Shown: positions 26,049-34,958 of the stretch, piece by piece
Position numbering within the stretch: the stretch's first letter is position 1
Layout: every line of letters starts with the position of its first letter
Translations under genes and position numbers: made by a program
Source of the DNA: Flavobacterium sp. 1355
GTDB lineage: Bacteria; Bacteroidota; Bacteroidia; Flavobacteriales; Flavobacteriaceae
DNA: 64,000 bases
Direction: 5' to 3'
Assembly: GCF_017833415.1 (NCBI RefSeq)
Contig: NZ_JAFICC010000012.1
Location: 1-64,000 of the forward strand
The notes under the pieces: generated by a model
What the model saw: the letters and a program-made list of their open reading frames with translations, nothing else
Databases searched by the model: none
Told to the model about the DNA's origin: nothing

Positions 26049-27008
26049 ATGGTACTTCTTAAAAATCTAAATAATAAAGCAAAAACAGATGAAAATTCAG
26101 GCTTTGGAACAAATGCAAACAGCTATGGTGGACGTTTTGTAAACAAGAACGGGACTGCCAATATTGAAAAAAGAGGAATGAATTTGTTGCAGCGCATTAG
26201 CTGGTATCATACTATGATCGAAATGCCAAACTGGAAATTCATGCTCATTTTATTTTCTTTTTATATCATAATCAACTTCATTTTTGCCATTATTTATTAT
26301 GCTATCGGAATTGAACATCTTGATGGAATAAATGCGTCAGGCAGCTTTTTGACACAATTTGGACAGGCATATTTCTTTAGTGCACAAACTTTTACCACTG
26401 TAGGTTATGGACATATTAGCCCGACAGGTTTTCTAACAAGTGCTCTTTCTGCTGCAGAAGCATTAATTGGACTATTATCTTTTGCCATTGCAACAGGTTT
26501 ATTTTTTGGAAGATTTAGCAAACCAACCGCTTTCCTGAAATTTTCGCATAATGCTTTGATTTCGCCTTACAAGGGAAACAAAGGATTGATGATACGTCTC
26601 GTACCTTTTAAAAACACCAATTTTACAGATGCAACAGCAAAAATAACACTCGGAATGAATGTTGAAGAAGAAGGCCGGCAAACTATAAAATTCTATAATT
26701 TAGAATTAGAGTTAAGCAGGATAAATGCCCTCACACTTAGCTGGACATTAGTACATCCCATCACAGAAAATAGTCCGTTATATAATTTTACCGAAGAGGA
26801 CTTTAAAAAAATACATGGTGAAATTTTAGTTTTCATTACCACTTTTGACGATATGTTTAGCAACACTGTCGTTGCCAGGACATCTTATACTTTTAGCGAG
26901 ATAATTTATGGCGCAAAATTCCGTGCCATGTACAACAGAAGTAAAGATAATACTAAAACTATCTTACATCTGGATAAATTAAATCAGTATGATACTACAA
27001 ACTTTTAA
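26049..27008 (+). CDS. Inward-rectifier (Kir-like) potassium channel
   Basis: A 319-residue tetrameric K+ channel of the KirBac type. An N-terminal cytoplasmic stretch with a slide helix (about 45-60) leads to outer helix 63-86, a pore loop with selectivity filter T116-TVGYG-H122, and inner helix 130-153. A cytoplasmic immunoglobulin-like domain fills the rest (about 165-300). It should pass K+ and adjust membrane potential. A TACATTTG element at 26022-26029 may be its promoter. Confidence 0.93.
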   Translation: MVLLKNLNNKAKTDENSGFGTNANSYGGRFVNKNGTANIEKRGMNLLQRISWYHTMIEMPNWKFMLILFSFYIIINFIFAIIYYAIGIEHLDGINASGSFLTQFGQAYFFSAQTFTTVGYGHISPTGFLTSALSAAEALIGLLSFAIATGLFFGRFSKPTAFLKFSHNALISPYKGNKGLMIRLVPFKNTNFTDATAKITLGMNVEEEGRQTIKFYNLELELSRINALTLSWTLVHPITENSPLYNFTEEDFKKIHGEILVFITTFDDMFSNTVVARTSYTFSEIIYGAKFRAMYNRSKDNTKTILHLDKLNQYDTTNF

Positions 27009-27083
27009 TATTCAATCATTTTGATACGGTTTTAGATTTAATGTGATATTTTGTTCTATTTTTGTTTACCAAATTTTAGAAGA

Positions 27084-27983
27084 ATGATAAACAATATCAA
27101 GACTGTTTTCAGCATTAAAGACTTAGAAAACTTATCTGGAATAAAAGCACATACCATACGTATCTGGGAAAAGAGATACAACGTTCTTGAACCGATGAGA
27201 ACAGATACCAACATCAGACTTTATAATTTACAAAACCTTCAGAAACTTTTAAACATAACCCTATTACACGAATACGGCTATAAAATTTCTAAAATTGCTA
27301 CTTTTCCGGATGAAAAGATTCCTGAACTAGTGCGGGAAATTATTTCTAAAAAGAATGCACAGAATTACGCTATAACTTCATTCAAAATGGCGATGATGAA
27401 TTTTGACCAGGAAATATTCTTTAACACCTTTGACTGGCTGATTTCAGAAAAAACATTCAAGGAAGTTTTTAGGGAACATTTTCTTCCACTCCTGAAGGAA
27501 TTGGGACTATTATGGCAATCGGAAACCATAACTCCTGCAAATGAACATTTTATGAGTCATTTGATAAAACAGAAAATTTTAATTTATACCGAAAGCCTTC
27601 AAATTCAGAAACCAACAAAAACCGATAAAATATTTGTTCTCTCATTGCCATTAAACGAAATTCATCAAATCGGATTACTATATCTTCAATATGAGATTTT
27701 ATCCAAAGGATACAAAACTATCTATCTTGGAGAAAGTATGCCGATAGAAAACCTTCATGATCTAACTAAACATTTTGAAAATATCGTTTTTGTTTCCTTT
27801 ATGACTGTACAACCGGATCGTGGAGTGATCAACCAATATGTAAAATCAATGGGCCAGAAATTACTTCTAAAGAATAATGAAATCTGGCTAATGGGCAAAA
27901 TGGTAGAATATATTGAACTTAAAAACTTACCCGAACGAATACATATTTTTAGTTCCATGGATGAAACTATAGAAAGAATATAA
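27084..27983 (+). CDS. CarH/LitR-type MerR regulator with B12-binding domain
   Basis: A 299-residue regulator. The N-terminal MerR helix-turn-helix (about 8-75) has FSIKDLENLSGIKAHTIRIW and RYNVLEP. A four-helix bundle (about 90-170) carries W144-x9-E154-H155, the signature that caps adenosylcobalamin in CarH. A Rossmann-type B12 domain follows with E192-x-H194-x-x-G197, whose His would be the lower axial ligand. CarH represses carotenogenesis as a dark tetramer and falls apart when light breaks the Co-C bond. The gene lies just upstream of crtI on the same strand. I use ATG 27084, not an upstream TTG at 27051. Confidence 0.88.
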   Translation: MINNIKTVFSIKDLENLSGIKAHTIRIWEKRYNVLEPMRTDTNIRLYNLQNLQKLLNITLLHEYGYKISKIATFPDEKIPELVREIISKKNAQNYAITSFKMAMMNFDQEIFFNTFDWLISEKTFKEVFREHFLPLLKELGLLWQSETITPANEHFMSHLIKQKILIYTESLQIQKPTKTDKIFVLSLPLNEIHQIGLLYLQYEILSKGYKTIYLGESMPIENLHDLTKHFENIVFVSFMTVQPDRGVINQYVKSMGQKLLLKNNEIWLMGKMVEYIELKNLPERIHIFSSMDETIERI

Positions 27984-27986
27984 AAT

Positions 27987-28020
27987 TTTGTTTAAAGTTT
28001 TTGTATATTTGTTAAACAAA
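27987..28020 (+). promoter_or_regulatory. crtI promoter with overlapping inverted-repeat operator
   Basis: TTTGTTTAA (27987-27995) and TTAAACAAA (28012-28020) are perfect inverted repeats flanking TATATTTG (28004-28011), a perfect -7 element. MerR-family proteins bind palindromes at promoters, so this is the prime candidate site for the regulator encoded immediately upstream. The right half-site runs into the crtI start codon (28020), so the mRNA would be nearly leaderless. No well-spaced TTG -33 is seen. Confidence 0.5.
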
Positions 28021-29507
28021 TGACAAAAACTATCATCATAATAGGTTCCGGCTTTTCTGCATTAGCCGCTTCATGTTACCTTGCCCAACAAGGAAACGAT
28101 GTGACTATTTATGAAAAAAACGAAACAATTGGCGGCAGAGCCAGACAATTTAAAAAAGACGGTTTTACCTTCGACATGGGGCCAAGCTGGTATTGGATGC
28201 CTGATGTCTTTGAGCGCTTTTTTTCTGATTTCAATAAAAAAGCTGCTGACTATTATGAACTGATTAAGCTAAATCCTGCCTATCGGGTTTATTTTGGAAT
28301 TGATGATTTCATAAACATCTGCGACAATTTAGAAGAAATAACAACTACTTTTGAAAGTATAGAAACCGGAAGCGGCAAACAACTCAGGGCTTTTATAAAA
28401 CAAGCAAAAAGCAATTACGACATTGCTATAAAAGATTTGGTTTACCGTCCTGGCGTTTCTCCTTTAGAATTAGTTACGCCTCAAAGCATATTAAAACTAA
28501 ATCAGTTTTTCAGTACCGTAAGCCGTGATATCAGAAAGAATTTTAAAAACGAAAGATTAATTCAGATTCTCGAGTTTCCCGTTTTATTTCTTGGAGCAAA
28601 ACCTTCCAAAACGCCTTCATTTTATAATTTCATGAATTATGCCGATTTTGGTTTAGGAACCTGGCATCCAAAGACCGGAATGTTTGATGTTGTACGTGGA
28701 ATAGAAAAACTGGCGACCGAACTTGGAGTAACCATAAAAACCAATGCATCAATAGAAAAAATAGTTGTAGAAAATAAAACTGCAACCGGAGTTATTATAA
28801 ACGGGCAATTTGTTGCTGCTGATATTGTGTTAAGCGGCGCCGACTATCAGCATACAGAAACATTACTGGATATAAAATATCGTGCTTACTCTGAAAAATA
28901 TTGGGAAAGCCGTGTTTTTGCACCTTCTTCACTTTTGTTTTTTGTAGGTTTTAATAAAAAAATAGCGAACATAACCCATCATGCCTTATTTTTTGATGTT
29001 GATTTTAACCAGCATGCCAAAGATATTTATGATGATCCCAAATGGCCTGATGAACCATTATTTTATGCCAATTTTCCATCTAAGACAGATCCTACCGCAG
29101 CGCCAGACGGAATGGAAAGTGCTTTTTTTCTTATCCCACTGGCACCGGGAATCGAAGATAATGAAACACTTAGAGAAGATTATTTTGAAAAAATAATCAC
29201 TCGTTTTGAGGAACTTACACAACAAAAGATTAAAAATAATATTATATTTAAGAAGTCCTTTTGTAAAAATGATTTTGTTGCAGATTATAATGCATACAAG
29301 GGAAATGCATACGGAATGGCAAATACGTTACTGCAGACTGCTTTTTTAAGGCCAAAACTAAAAAGCCCAAAAGTTCGTAATTTATATTTTACAGGACAAT
29401 TAACTGTTCCCGGACCGGGTGTTCCTCCTGCCTTAATTTCAGGAAAATTGACCGCTGAGTTAATTCACAAATCAATTAGATCGCAAAAAAATGAAATCAC
29501 TATTTGA
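28020..29507 (+). CDS. crtI: Phytoene desaturase
   Basis: A 495-residue FAD-dependent CrtI-type desaturase that converts phytoene stepwise to lycopene at the membrane. The N-terminal dinucleotide fold is IIGSGFSALAASCYLAQQG with NETIGGRARQF, followed by GFTFDMGPSWYWMPDVFE. The C-terminal FAD motif is NLYFTGQLTVPGPGVPPAL, the usual carotenoid-desaturase signature. It starts 37 bp after the regulator gene and overlaps crtB by 17 bp, so the two are translationally linked. Confidence 0.96.
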   Translation: MTKTIIIIGSGFSALAASCYLAQQGNDVTIYEKNETIGGRARQFKKDGFTFDMGPSWYWMPDVFERFFSDFNKKAADYYELIKLNPAYRVYFGIDDFINICDNLEEITTTFESIETGSGKQLRAFIKQAKSNYDIAIKDLVYRPGVSPLELVTPQSILKLNQFFSTVSRDIRKNFKNERLIQILEFPVLFLGAKPSKTPSFYNFMNYADFGLGTWHPKTGMFDVVRGIEKLATELGVTIKTNASIEKIVVENKTATGVIINGQFVAADIVLSGADYQHTETLLDIKYRAYSEKYWESRVFAPSSLLFFVGFNKKIANITHHALFFDVDFNQHAKDIYDDPKWPDEPLFYANFPSKTDPTAAPDGMESAFFLIPLAPGIEDNETLREDYFEKIITRFEELTQQKIKNNIIFKKSFCKNDFVADYNAYKGNAYGMANTLLQTAFLRPKLKSPKVRNLYFTGQLTVPGPGVPPALISGKLTAELIHKSIRSQKNEITI

Positions 29508-30330
29508 CACCGTTTCTTTTAAATGTAGCAAGTTGGTTACCAAGAACTACAGCACTTCTTTTTCGCTTGCCGTACATATGCTGGCACCAAGTATTCGTGA
29601 AGCCATTTACAGCATTTATGGTTTTGTACGTTTTGCTGACGAAATTGTTGATTCGTTTCATGATTATGATAAAGAACAGCTTATCAACGATTTCGAAAAA
29701 GAATATTACAAAGCAATAGAAATGGGAATCAGCCTTAACCCTATTCTCAATTCTTTTCAGCATACAGTAAAGCAATACAATATTACAGATGATCTTATTC
29801 AGGCATTTCTCAAAAGCATGAAACTCGATCTTATAAAATCAAATTACAATACACAAACCGAGTACGAAGATTACATTTACGGTTCTGCAGATGTTGTTGG
29901 CCTGATGTGTCTTAAAGTTTTTGTTTCGGGGAAAGAAAAAAAATACGATCAGCTAAAAAGTGAAGCCATGCGACTAGGGTCAGCTTTTCAGAAAGTAAAT
30001 TTTCTTAGGGATTTAAAAGATGACAATCTTGTTCTTAACCGAAATTATTTTCCGGGAATCAACTTAAATTCTTTTGATGAAAATGCCAAAAACACGATTA
30101 TTGCCGAAATCGAAGAAGACTTCAGAATTGCCTATCAAGGAATTATAAAACTTCCTATTGAAGCTAAATTTGGCGTATATACTGCTTTTGTATACTACAA
30201 AAAACTATTAAAAAAGCTAAAAAATACGCCATATCACCAAATTGGAAGTTCCAGAATCAGAGTTTCCAACTATACTAAAGCAGGACTTTTAGCACAATCT
30301 TTTGTAACATACAAACTCAAGCTTGTCTGA
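29491..30330 (+). CDS. crtB: Phytoene synthase
   Basis: A 279-residue trans-isoprenyl diphosphate synthase that condenses two GGPP to phytoene. The first Asp-rich motif appears as RFADEIVDSF and the second as NFLRDLKDDNLVLNRNYFPG, both binding Mg-diphosphate. It overlaps crtI by 17 bp, as is common for crtIB pairs, and precedes crtZ. Squalene synthase is excluded by the motif spacing and context. Confidence 0.95.
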   Translation: MKSLFDTVSFKCSKLVTKNYSTSFSLAVHMLAPSIREAIYSIYGFVRFADEIVDSFHDYDKEQLINDFEKEYYKAIEMGISLNPILNSFQHTVKQYNITDDLIQAFLKSMKLDLIKSNYNTQTEYEDYIYGSADVVGLMCLKVFVSGKEKKYDQLKSEAMRLGSAFQKVNFLRDLKDDNLVLNRNYFPGINLNSFDENAKNTIIAEIEEDFRIAYQGIIKLPIEAKFGVYTAFVYYKKLLKKLKNTPYHQIGSSRIRVSNYTKAGLLAQSFVTYKLKLV

Positions 30331-30401
30331 TATTAAGTTACTCTTTCGTTAAAGTTATTTTTATAATTATTTAATTGACAACTTTATACATAACACACAA
30401 A

Positions 30402-30842
30402 ATGATTTCTTTTTTAATATTTATAAGTGTATTTCTGTTTATGGAATGTGTAACCTGGCTTACGCACAAATACATAATGCACGGATTGATGTGGTATTTT
30501 CACGCAGATCATCATCAGCCAAAATACGAGCACACTTTTGAGCGCAACGACATTTTCTTTGTCATTTTTGCAATTCCGAGTATTCTTCTTTTTTATTTTG
30601 GAGTTCAGGGTGGGTTTAATTATTTGTTTTTTATAGCCTGTGGGGTTACTTTATACGGCATCTGCTATTTTTTAATTCACGATGTTTTAATCCATCAACG
30701 CTTTAAATGGTTCAAAAACACCAAAAACAAATACCTCATCGGATTAAGAAAAGCGCATAAAATGCATCACAAACATTTGGGGAAAGAACATGGAGAGTGT
30801 TTCGGAATGCTGTTTGTTCCTTTCAAATATTATAAAATGTAA
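30402..30842 (+). CDS. crtZ: Beta-carotene hydroxylase
   Basis: A 146-residue membrane di-iron hydroxylase that adds 3-OH groups to beta-ionone rings, making zeaxanthin. Histidine clusters are in HKYIMHGLMWYFHADHH, HDVLIHQRF and HKMHHKHLGKEHGE, matching the fatty-acid-hydroxylase superfamily pattern, with hydrophobic segments between. I use ATG 30402 (MISFLIFISVF); an upstream TTG at 30375 is unlikely. It implies a cyclised carotenoid, yet no lycopene cyclase is found in the window. Confidence 0.94.
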   Translation: MISFLIFISVFLFMECVTWLTHKYIMHGLMWYFHADHHQPKYEHTFERNDIFFVIFAIPSILLFYFGVQGGFNYLFFIACGVTLYGICYFLIHDVLIHQRFKWFKNTKNKYLIGLRKAHKMHHKHLGKEHGECFGMLFVPFKYYKM

Positions 30843-30850
30843 ATTCATTT

Positions 30851-31312
30851 ATGAAAGTATATAAAATAGAAACCATTCAATATATCAATGCTTCGATCGA
30901 AGAATGCTGGGATTTTTTCTCAAGCCCAAAAAATCTTCAAACCATTACGCCCGACGATATGAGTTTTGAAATCCATGATTTTGATGGTAAACGCATGTAT
31001 CCCGGACAAATTATCACATATACTTTGAAACCTCTTTTTGGAATCAAAATCAATTGGGTAACGATTATTACTGTTTCTAAAGAAAATGACTATTTTATAG
31101 ACGAACAGCGTTTTGGCCCTTATTCTTTTTGGCATCACAAGCACTTTTTTGAACCAACTGAAACGGGTACAAAAATGATTGATATTGTGCATTATGCATT
31201 ACCTTTTGGTTTTTTGGGCCGAATTGCAAATCACATTATGGTCAAAAACAAACTGAAAGATATTTTTGAATATCGGAAAAACAAAATAGAAGAATTATTC
31301 AATTTAAAATAA
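30851..31312 (+). CDS. SRPBCC-family protein
   Basis: A 153-residue soluble protein with the START/Bet v1-like helix-grip fold (INASIEECWDFFSSPKNLQT, FGPYSFWHHKHFF). It begins 8 bp after crtZ, so it is surely co-transcribed. Homologues are often encoded beside carotenoid and photolyase genes. The fold binds hydrophobic ligands, so handling of a carotenoid or another lipid is a reasonable inference. No catalytic residue can be assigned. Confidence 0.88.
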   Translation: MKVYKIETIQYINASIEECWDFFSSPKNLQTITPDDMSFEIHDFDGKRMYPGQIITYTLKPLFGIKINWVTIITVSKENDYFIDEQRFGPYSFWHHKHFFEPTETGTKMIDIVHYALPFGFLGRIANHIMVKNKLKDIFEYRKNKIEELFNLK

Positions 31313-31436
31313 TTTTTGCCCCAGATTTCTTCGATTTTTTGTTCACGCAGATTTTTTATTACAATTTAAAATCTGTTAGATCCGCAAAATCTGCGTGACA
31401 AAAAATCTATAAATCCTTTAATCTGTGGCAAATAAA
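31313..31436. repeat. Nested inverted repeats upstream of the photolyase gene
   Basis: The outer arms are TTTGCCCCAGATT (31315-31327) and AATCTGTGGCAAA (31420-31432), with 12 of 13 bases paired. Nested inside, TCACGCAGATTTT (31343-31355) pairs with AAAATCTGCGTGA (31386-31398). The words resemble the arms at 19522-19578 and look like a dispersed intergenic element. Confidence 0.65.
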
Positions 31437-31444
31437 AGAATTTC

Positions 31445-32740
31445 ATGACAAAACAAAAGGCTAATTTTTTCTGGTTCAGACGCGATTTGCGTTTAGACGA
31501 CAACATCGGATTATTTCATGCTTTACAATCTGATTTTCTTGTAATTCCTCTATTTATTTTTGATGAAGATATTCTGGAAAATCTTCCAAAAAACGATCCT
31601 CGCGTCAATTTCATATATGATAGCTTACAGGAAATAAACAAGCAGCTTTTAGAAATTAACTCTTCTGTTTTAATAAAAAAAGGAAAATCTTTTGAAATCT
31701 GGAAATCACTTTTAACTGAATTTGACATACAAGAAGTTTTTTTTAATAAAGATTACGAGCCATTTGCCATAAAGCGGGATCTTGCTATTTTTTCTTTATT
31801 ACAAGAAAACAACATTAAGGTTTCTTCATTTAAAGATCATGTTATTTTTGAAGAAAAAGAAATCGTTAAATCAGACGGACTTCCTTATACGGTTTACACT
31901 CCTTATAAAAATAAATGGCTTGAGAAATATCATCTTTCCGGGCAAGCTGCAGAATACGATACTAAACCTTTATGGGCTAATTTTTATAAAAACCATTTTC
32001 AATTTCCCGAATTGTTAGAAATTGGTTTTGACAGAAGTGCTATAAAAGTGGTTCCTCATAATTTATCTCAAATTTCAAATTATAAGGAAATACGTGATTT
32101 CCCAGCCTTAGACGGCACTTCTTATCTTTCTCCGCATTTGCGATTTGGAACTGTAAGTATTAGAAAATTGGTCAATTGGGCCAACAGAAAAAATCAGACA
32201 TTTTTAAGTGAATTAATCTGGCGTGAATTTTTTATTCAGATTCTGTTTAGTTTTCCGAAAGTTGTTCATCAGAATTTCAAATCCAATTATGACGGAATTC
32301 AATGGCGCAACAATGAAGCAGATTTTGAACGCTGGTGTTCCGGAACAACAGGATATCCAATGGTAGATGCAGGGATGCGCCAGCTAAATGAAACAGGATA
32401 TATGCACAATCGCGTGCGCATGGTTGTCGCGAGTTTTTTATGCAAACATTTGCTTATAAACTGGCAATGGGGAGAAGCCTATTTTGCAGAGAAATTATTA
32501 GATTTTGAACTGGCTTCCAACGTTGGAAACTGGCAGTGGGCCGCAGGAACGGGTTGCGACGCTGCACCGTATTTCAGGGTTTTTAATCCGGATATTCAAC
32601 AAAAGAAATTTGACAAAGATGGAATTTATATTCGCAAATGGATTCCTGAGTTTGATCTGGGTTATAATGAACCTATGGTAGATCATGCTTTTGCAAGAGA
32701 TCGCGCGATTACAACTTATAAAGCAGGAATTTTGAAATAG
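31445..32740 (+). CDS. Deoxyribodipyrimidine photolyase
   Basis: A 431-residue cryptochrome/photolyase protein. The N-terminal antenna domain begins ANFFWFRRDLRLDDN. The FAD-binding domain contains GYPMVDAGMRQLNETGYMHN, RMVVASFLCKHLLINW and NVGNWQWAAGTGCDAAPYF. The substrate-contact residues of CPD photolyases appear to be kept, so light-driven repair of cyclobutane dimers is likely. Its position behind the carotenoid genes fits a light-stress block, possibly under the same regulator. Confidence 0.93.
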   Translation: MTKQKANFFWFRRDLRLDDNIGLFHALQSDFLVIPLFIFDEDILENLPKNDPRVNFIYDSLQEINKQLLEINSSVLIKKGKSFEIWKSLLTEFDIQEVFFNKDYEPFAIKRDLAIFSLLQENNIKVSSFKDHVIFEEKEIVKSDGLPYTVYTPYKNKWLEKYHLSGQAAEYDTKPLWANFYKNHFQFPELLEIGFDRSAIKVVPHNLSQISNYKEIRDFPALDGTSYLSPHLRFGTVSIRKLVNWANRKNQTFLSELIWREFFIQILFSFPKVVHQNFKSNYDGIQWRNNEADFERWCSGTTGYPMVDAGMRQLNETGYMHNRVRMVVASFLCKHLLINWQWGEAYFAEKLLDFELASNVGNWQWAAGTGCDAAPYFRVFNPDIQQKKFDKDGIYIRKWIPEFDLGYNEPMVDHAFARDRAITTYKAGILK

Positions 32741-32746
32741 TTTTTT

Positions 32747-32884
32747 GTTTCAGGTTCACAAAGTATGTCATCCTGAGGAACGAAGGATCACACTCGGAAC
32801 TCTACAAAGATGATGAATTTCTGTGCGGAACTTCTATTGTGATCCTTCGTTCCTCAGGATGACATACTTTGTGTAACCTGAAAC
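32747..32884. repeat. 46-bp inverted repeat with 45-nt loop
   Basis: The left arm (32747-32792) and right arm (32838-32884) are complementary over 46 bp with a single extra base. The core word TCATCCTGAGGAACGAAGGA is a sequence I know to be scattered through Bacteroidota genomes. The outer ends carry GTTTCAGGTT. It sits between the convergent photolyase and AarF genes and could terminate both. Confidence 0.85.
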
Positions 32885-32897
32885 CTGAAACAAAAAT

Positions 32898-34202
32898 CTA
32901 ATATTTCAAATAATTATTAACGATAATTTTAGTCTTCAAATCAAACATTAAATTATAAAGACCAAAGAAAGTTCGGTTCATATAAATTAAGTGCTTAGAA
33001 CCGCGATTTCCGTTCATTTTTCTAAGATTTGTATCATTTGAGAAACGTTCTCCTAATTTTGCAATGCTGTCAAAGAACGTCACATCTGCAAAATCGAAAG
33101 TTTCTTCTTTGAAAGGTTTTGTAAACAAATACAGCAAATCATGAAACATGTCGGTAAAATATTCAATTTCTGAAGGTGAATCATCCGGGCGAAGAATTTC
33201 CAGCTGAAACAGTTTCTCATTAAAAAGCTTTGGATCTGTAATGACATTTTTGTTGATTAATTCAAAATAAGGAACATAAAAATCCTCAGGAATTTGTTTC
33301 ATGCAGCCAAAATCAAGTGCAATCAATTGATTTTTATCATTTATCAAAAAATTACCGGGATGCGGATCGGCGTGAACTTTTCTTAAGACATGAATCTGGT
33401 ACATATAAAAATCCCAAAGGGCCTGACCTATTTTGTCCGCAACTTCCTGATTATTATTGATTGCCGTAAACTCAGAAAGATGAATTCCTGTCATCCAATC
33501 CATTGTGATGATTTTCTCTGAAGAGAATTCAGGGTAATAGTTCGGAAAAAGTATATTTTCGATTTTACTGCACGCCTCTACAACTTCCCTGCTTTGTTTT
33601 AACTCCAGCAAATAATTGGTCTCTTCGATAAGTTTATCTTCAACTTCTTTAAAGTATTTATCAGAATCTTTTCCCTGAAGGTTAAACATTCTTATTGCAA
33701 TTGGTTTTACCAAAGCCAGATCTGACGAAATACTATTGGCAACTCCCGGATACTGAATTTTTACGGCCAGTTTTTTATTGTCTTTTACAGCCAGATGAAC
33801 CTGACCAATACTGGCGGCATTTACAGAATTGGCATTAAACTCATCAAAAATTTCATAAGGTGTTTTACCAAAATTTGTTTTAAACGTTTTTAAAACCAGC
33901 GGAGCTGAAAGCGGCGGTACAGAAAATTGAGACAAAGAAAATTTTTCTACATACGCCTGTGGCAGGAAATTCTTGTCCATGCTTAGCATTTGTGCTACTT
34001 TGAGTGCGCTTCCCTTCAGGCTTTTTAAACCGTCATAAATATCTTCGGCATTGTTTTCATTCAGTTTGTCGCGGGTCAAATCCGGGTTAACAATTTTTTC
34101 GGCATAATGCTTAACATAATTCACTCCTATTTTTGCTCCGGTCTGAACCAGTTTTCCGGCTCTTTCTATTTTTGATGTTGGTATATAATCGATTGTTTTC
34201 AT
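32898..34202 (-). CDS. ABC1/AarF-family atypical kinase
   Basis: A 434-residue UbiB/ADCK-like protein. It has LKGSALKVAQMLSMD (the family's KxGQ-type extension), SIGQVHLA, HADPHPGNFLIN with catalytic residues, and LDFGCM with the metal-binding Asp. In other bacteria this family supports quinone synthesis or lipid homeostasis. Its start codon overlaps the stop of the TetR-like gene by one base, so the two form an operon. A similar pair occurs in related bacteria; substrate unknown. Confidence 0.9.
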   Translation of the reverse strand: MKTIDYIPTSKIERAGKLVQTGAKIGVNYVKHYAEKIVNPDLTRDKLNENNAEDIYDGLKSLKGSALKVAQMLSMDKNFLPQAYVEKFSLSQFSVPPLSAPLVLKTFKTNFGKTPYEIFDEFNANSVNAASIGQVHLAVKDNKKLAVKIQYPGVANSISSDLALVKPIAIRMFNLQGKDSDKYFKEVEDKLIEETNYLLELKQSREVVEACSKIENILFPNYYPEFSSEKIITMDWMTGIHLSEFTAINNNQEVADKIGQALWDFYMYQIHVLRKVHADPHPGNFLINDKNQLIALDFGCMKQIPEDFYVPYFELINKNVITDPKLFNEKLFQLEILRPDDSPSEIEYFTDMFHDLLYLFTKPFKEETFDFADVTFFDSIAKLGERFSNDTNLRKMNGNRGSKHLIYMNRTFFGLYNLMFDLKTKIIVNNYLKY

Positions 34203-34861
34203 TATTTACTGTAAATTTTTTCCTTAAAGAGAAACTTTCCTAAATCTATAAGATGGTTCAGTGGCGCTACGTTCATTAATTCAAATGAAGCATGAACTGA
34301 TTTTTCGATAAAAATATCTGTTTTTTCAAACGCAGGAGAAGAATCATCTGCCCAGAATTTTATCGTCATCATCAATTGCAGCCAGGCCGTTTCCTGAATA
34401 GTTTTTTCCTGATATTTTTGCAATTTTTCCTGTTCTAGTCTGTAATCATCAGTCAGGATTTCAGAAACATATTCTTTGAAGCTTTCACGCAGTAAACTTA
34501 ATTGCGTCAAATTTCGAATTGGATTCTGGTGTGATTTCAGGCTTTGCAAAACATAACTTCTGTTGGCAGTTAAAACTTCAAAAAAAGTAAAATAAAAACT
34601 CAGCATTTTATTCTTCATGGTATATTCGGGATAGTCTGTGTTTTTGTGCAGCAAATCGACCGTATTTGCAAAAAACATTCTGAAAATTTCTTTCTCCAGA
34701 CCTTCGAGCGTTCCAAAAAAGTTATAAAATTCAGCTTCGGTAAAATCTTTTCCTTTTACAAAATGAAAAACAGAAACAGGTTTTTTTTGCGTTTCCAAAA
34801 CCTCATCCATGTACAATGAAACGATATACTCTTTGGTAATTATATTTTTTTTTACTGCCAT
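34202..34861 (-). CDS. TetR-like regulator
   Basis: A 219-residue all-helical protein. The N-terminal 60 residues resemble a TetR helix-turn-helix (DFTEAEFYNFFGTLEGLEKE, with the recognition helix around AEFYNFFGT), though divergent. The remainder is a ligand-binding/dimer domain with a TetR C-terminal feel. It is divergent from the epimerase gene (97 bp) and coupled to the AarF kinase gene, so it may regulate both. Confidence 0.75.
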   Translation of the reverse strand: MAVKKNIITKEYIVSLYMDEVLETQKKPVSVFHFVKGKDFTEAEFYNFFGTLEGLEKEIFRMFFANTVDLLHKNTDYPEYTMKNKMLSFYFTFFEVLTANRSYVLQSLKSHQNPIRNLTQLSLLRESFKEYVSEILTDDYRLEQEKLQKYQEKTIQETAWLQLMMTIKFWADDSSPAFEKTDIFIEKSVHASFELMNVAPLNHLIDLGKFLFKEKIYSK

Positions 34862-34958
34862 CTTATTGAAATTTAAAATTTGCCTTAAAGGTAAGCAATG
34901 TTTAAGTATCTTTATTAAGCGTTAAACATAACACGATGTTAAATAAATTATAAAACAA

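Noticed and set aside
29504-29775. Frames overlapping the crtB start on either strand
   Set aside because: They lie within crtB, whose motifs are intact in its own frame.
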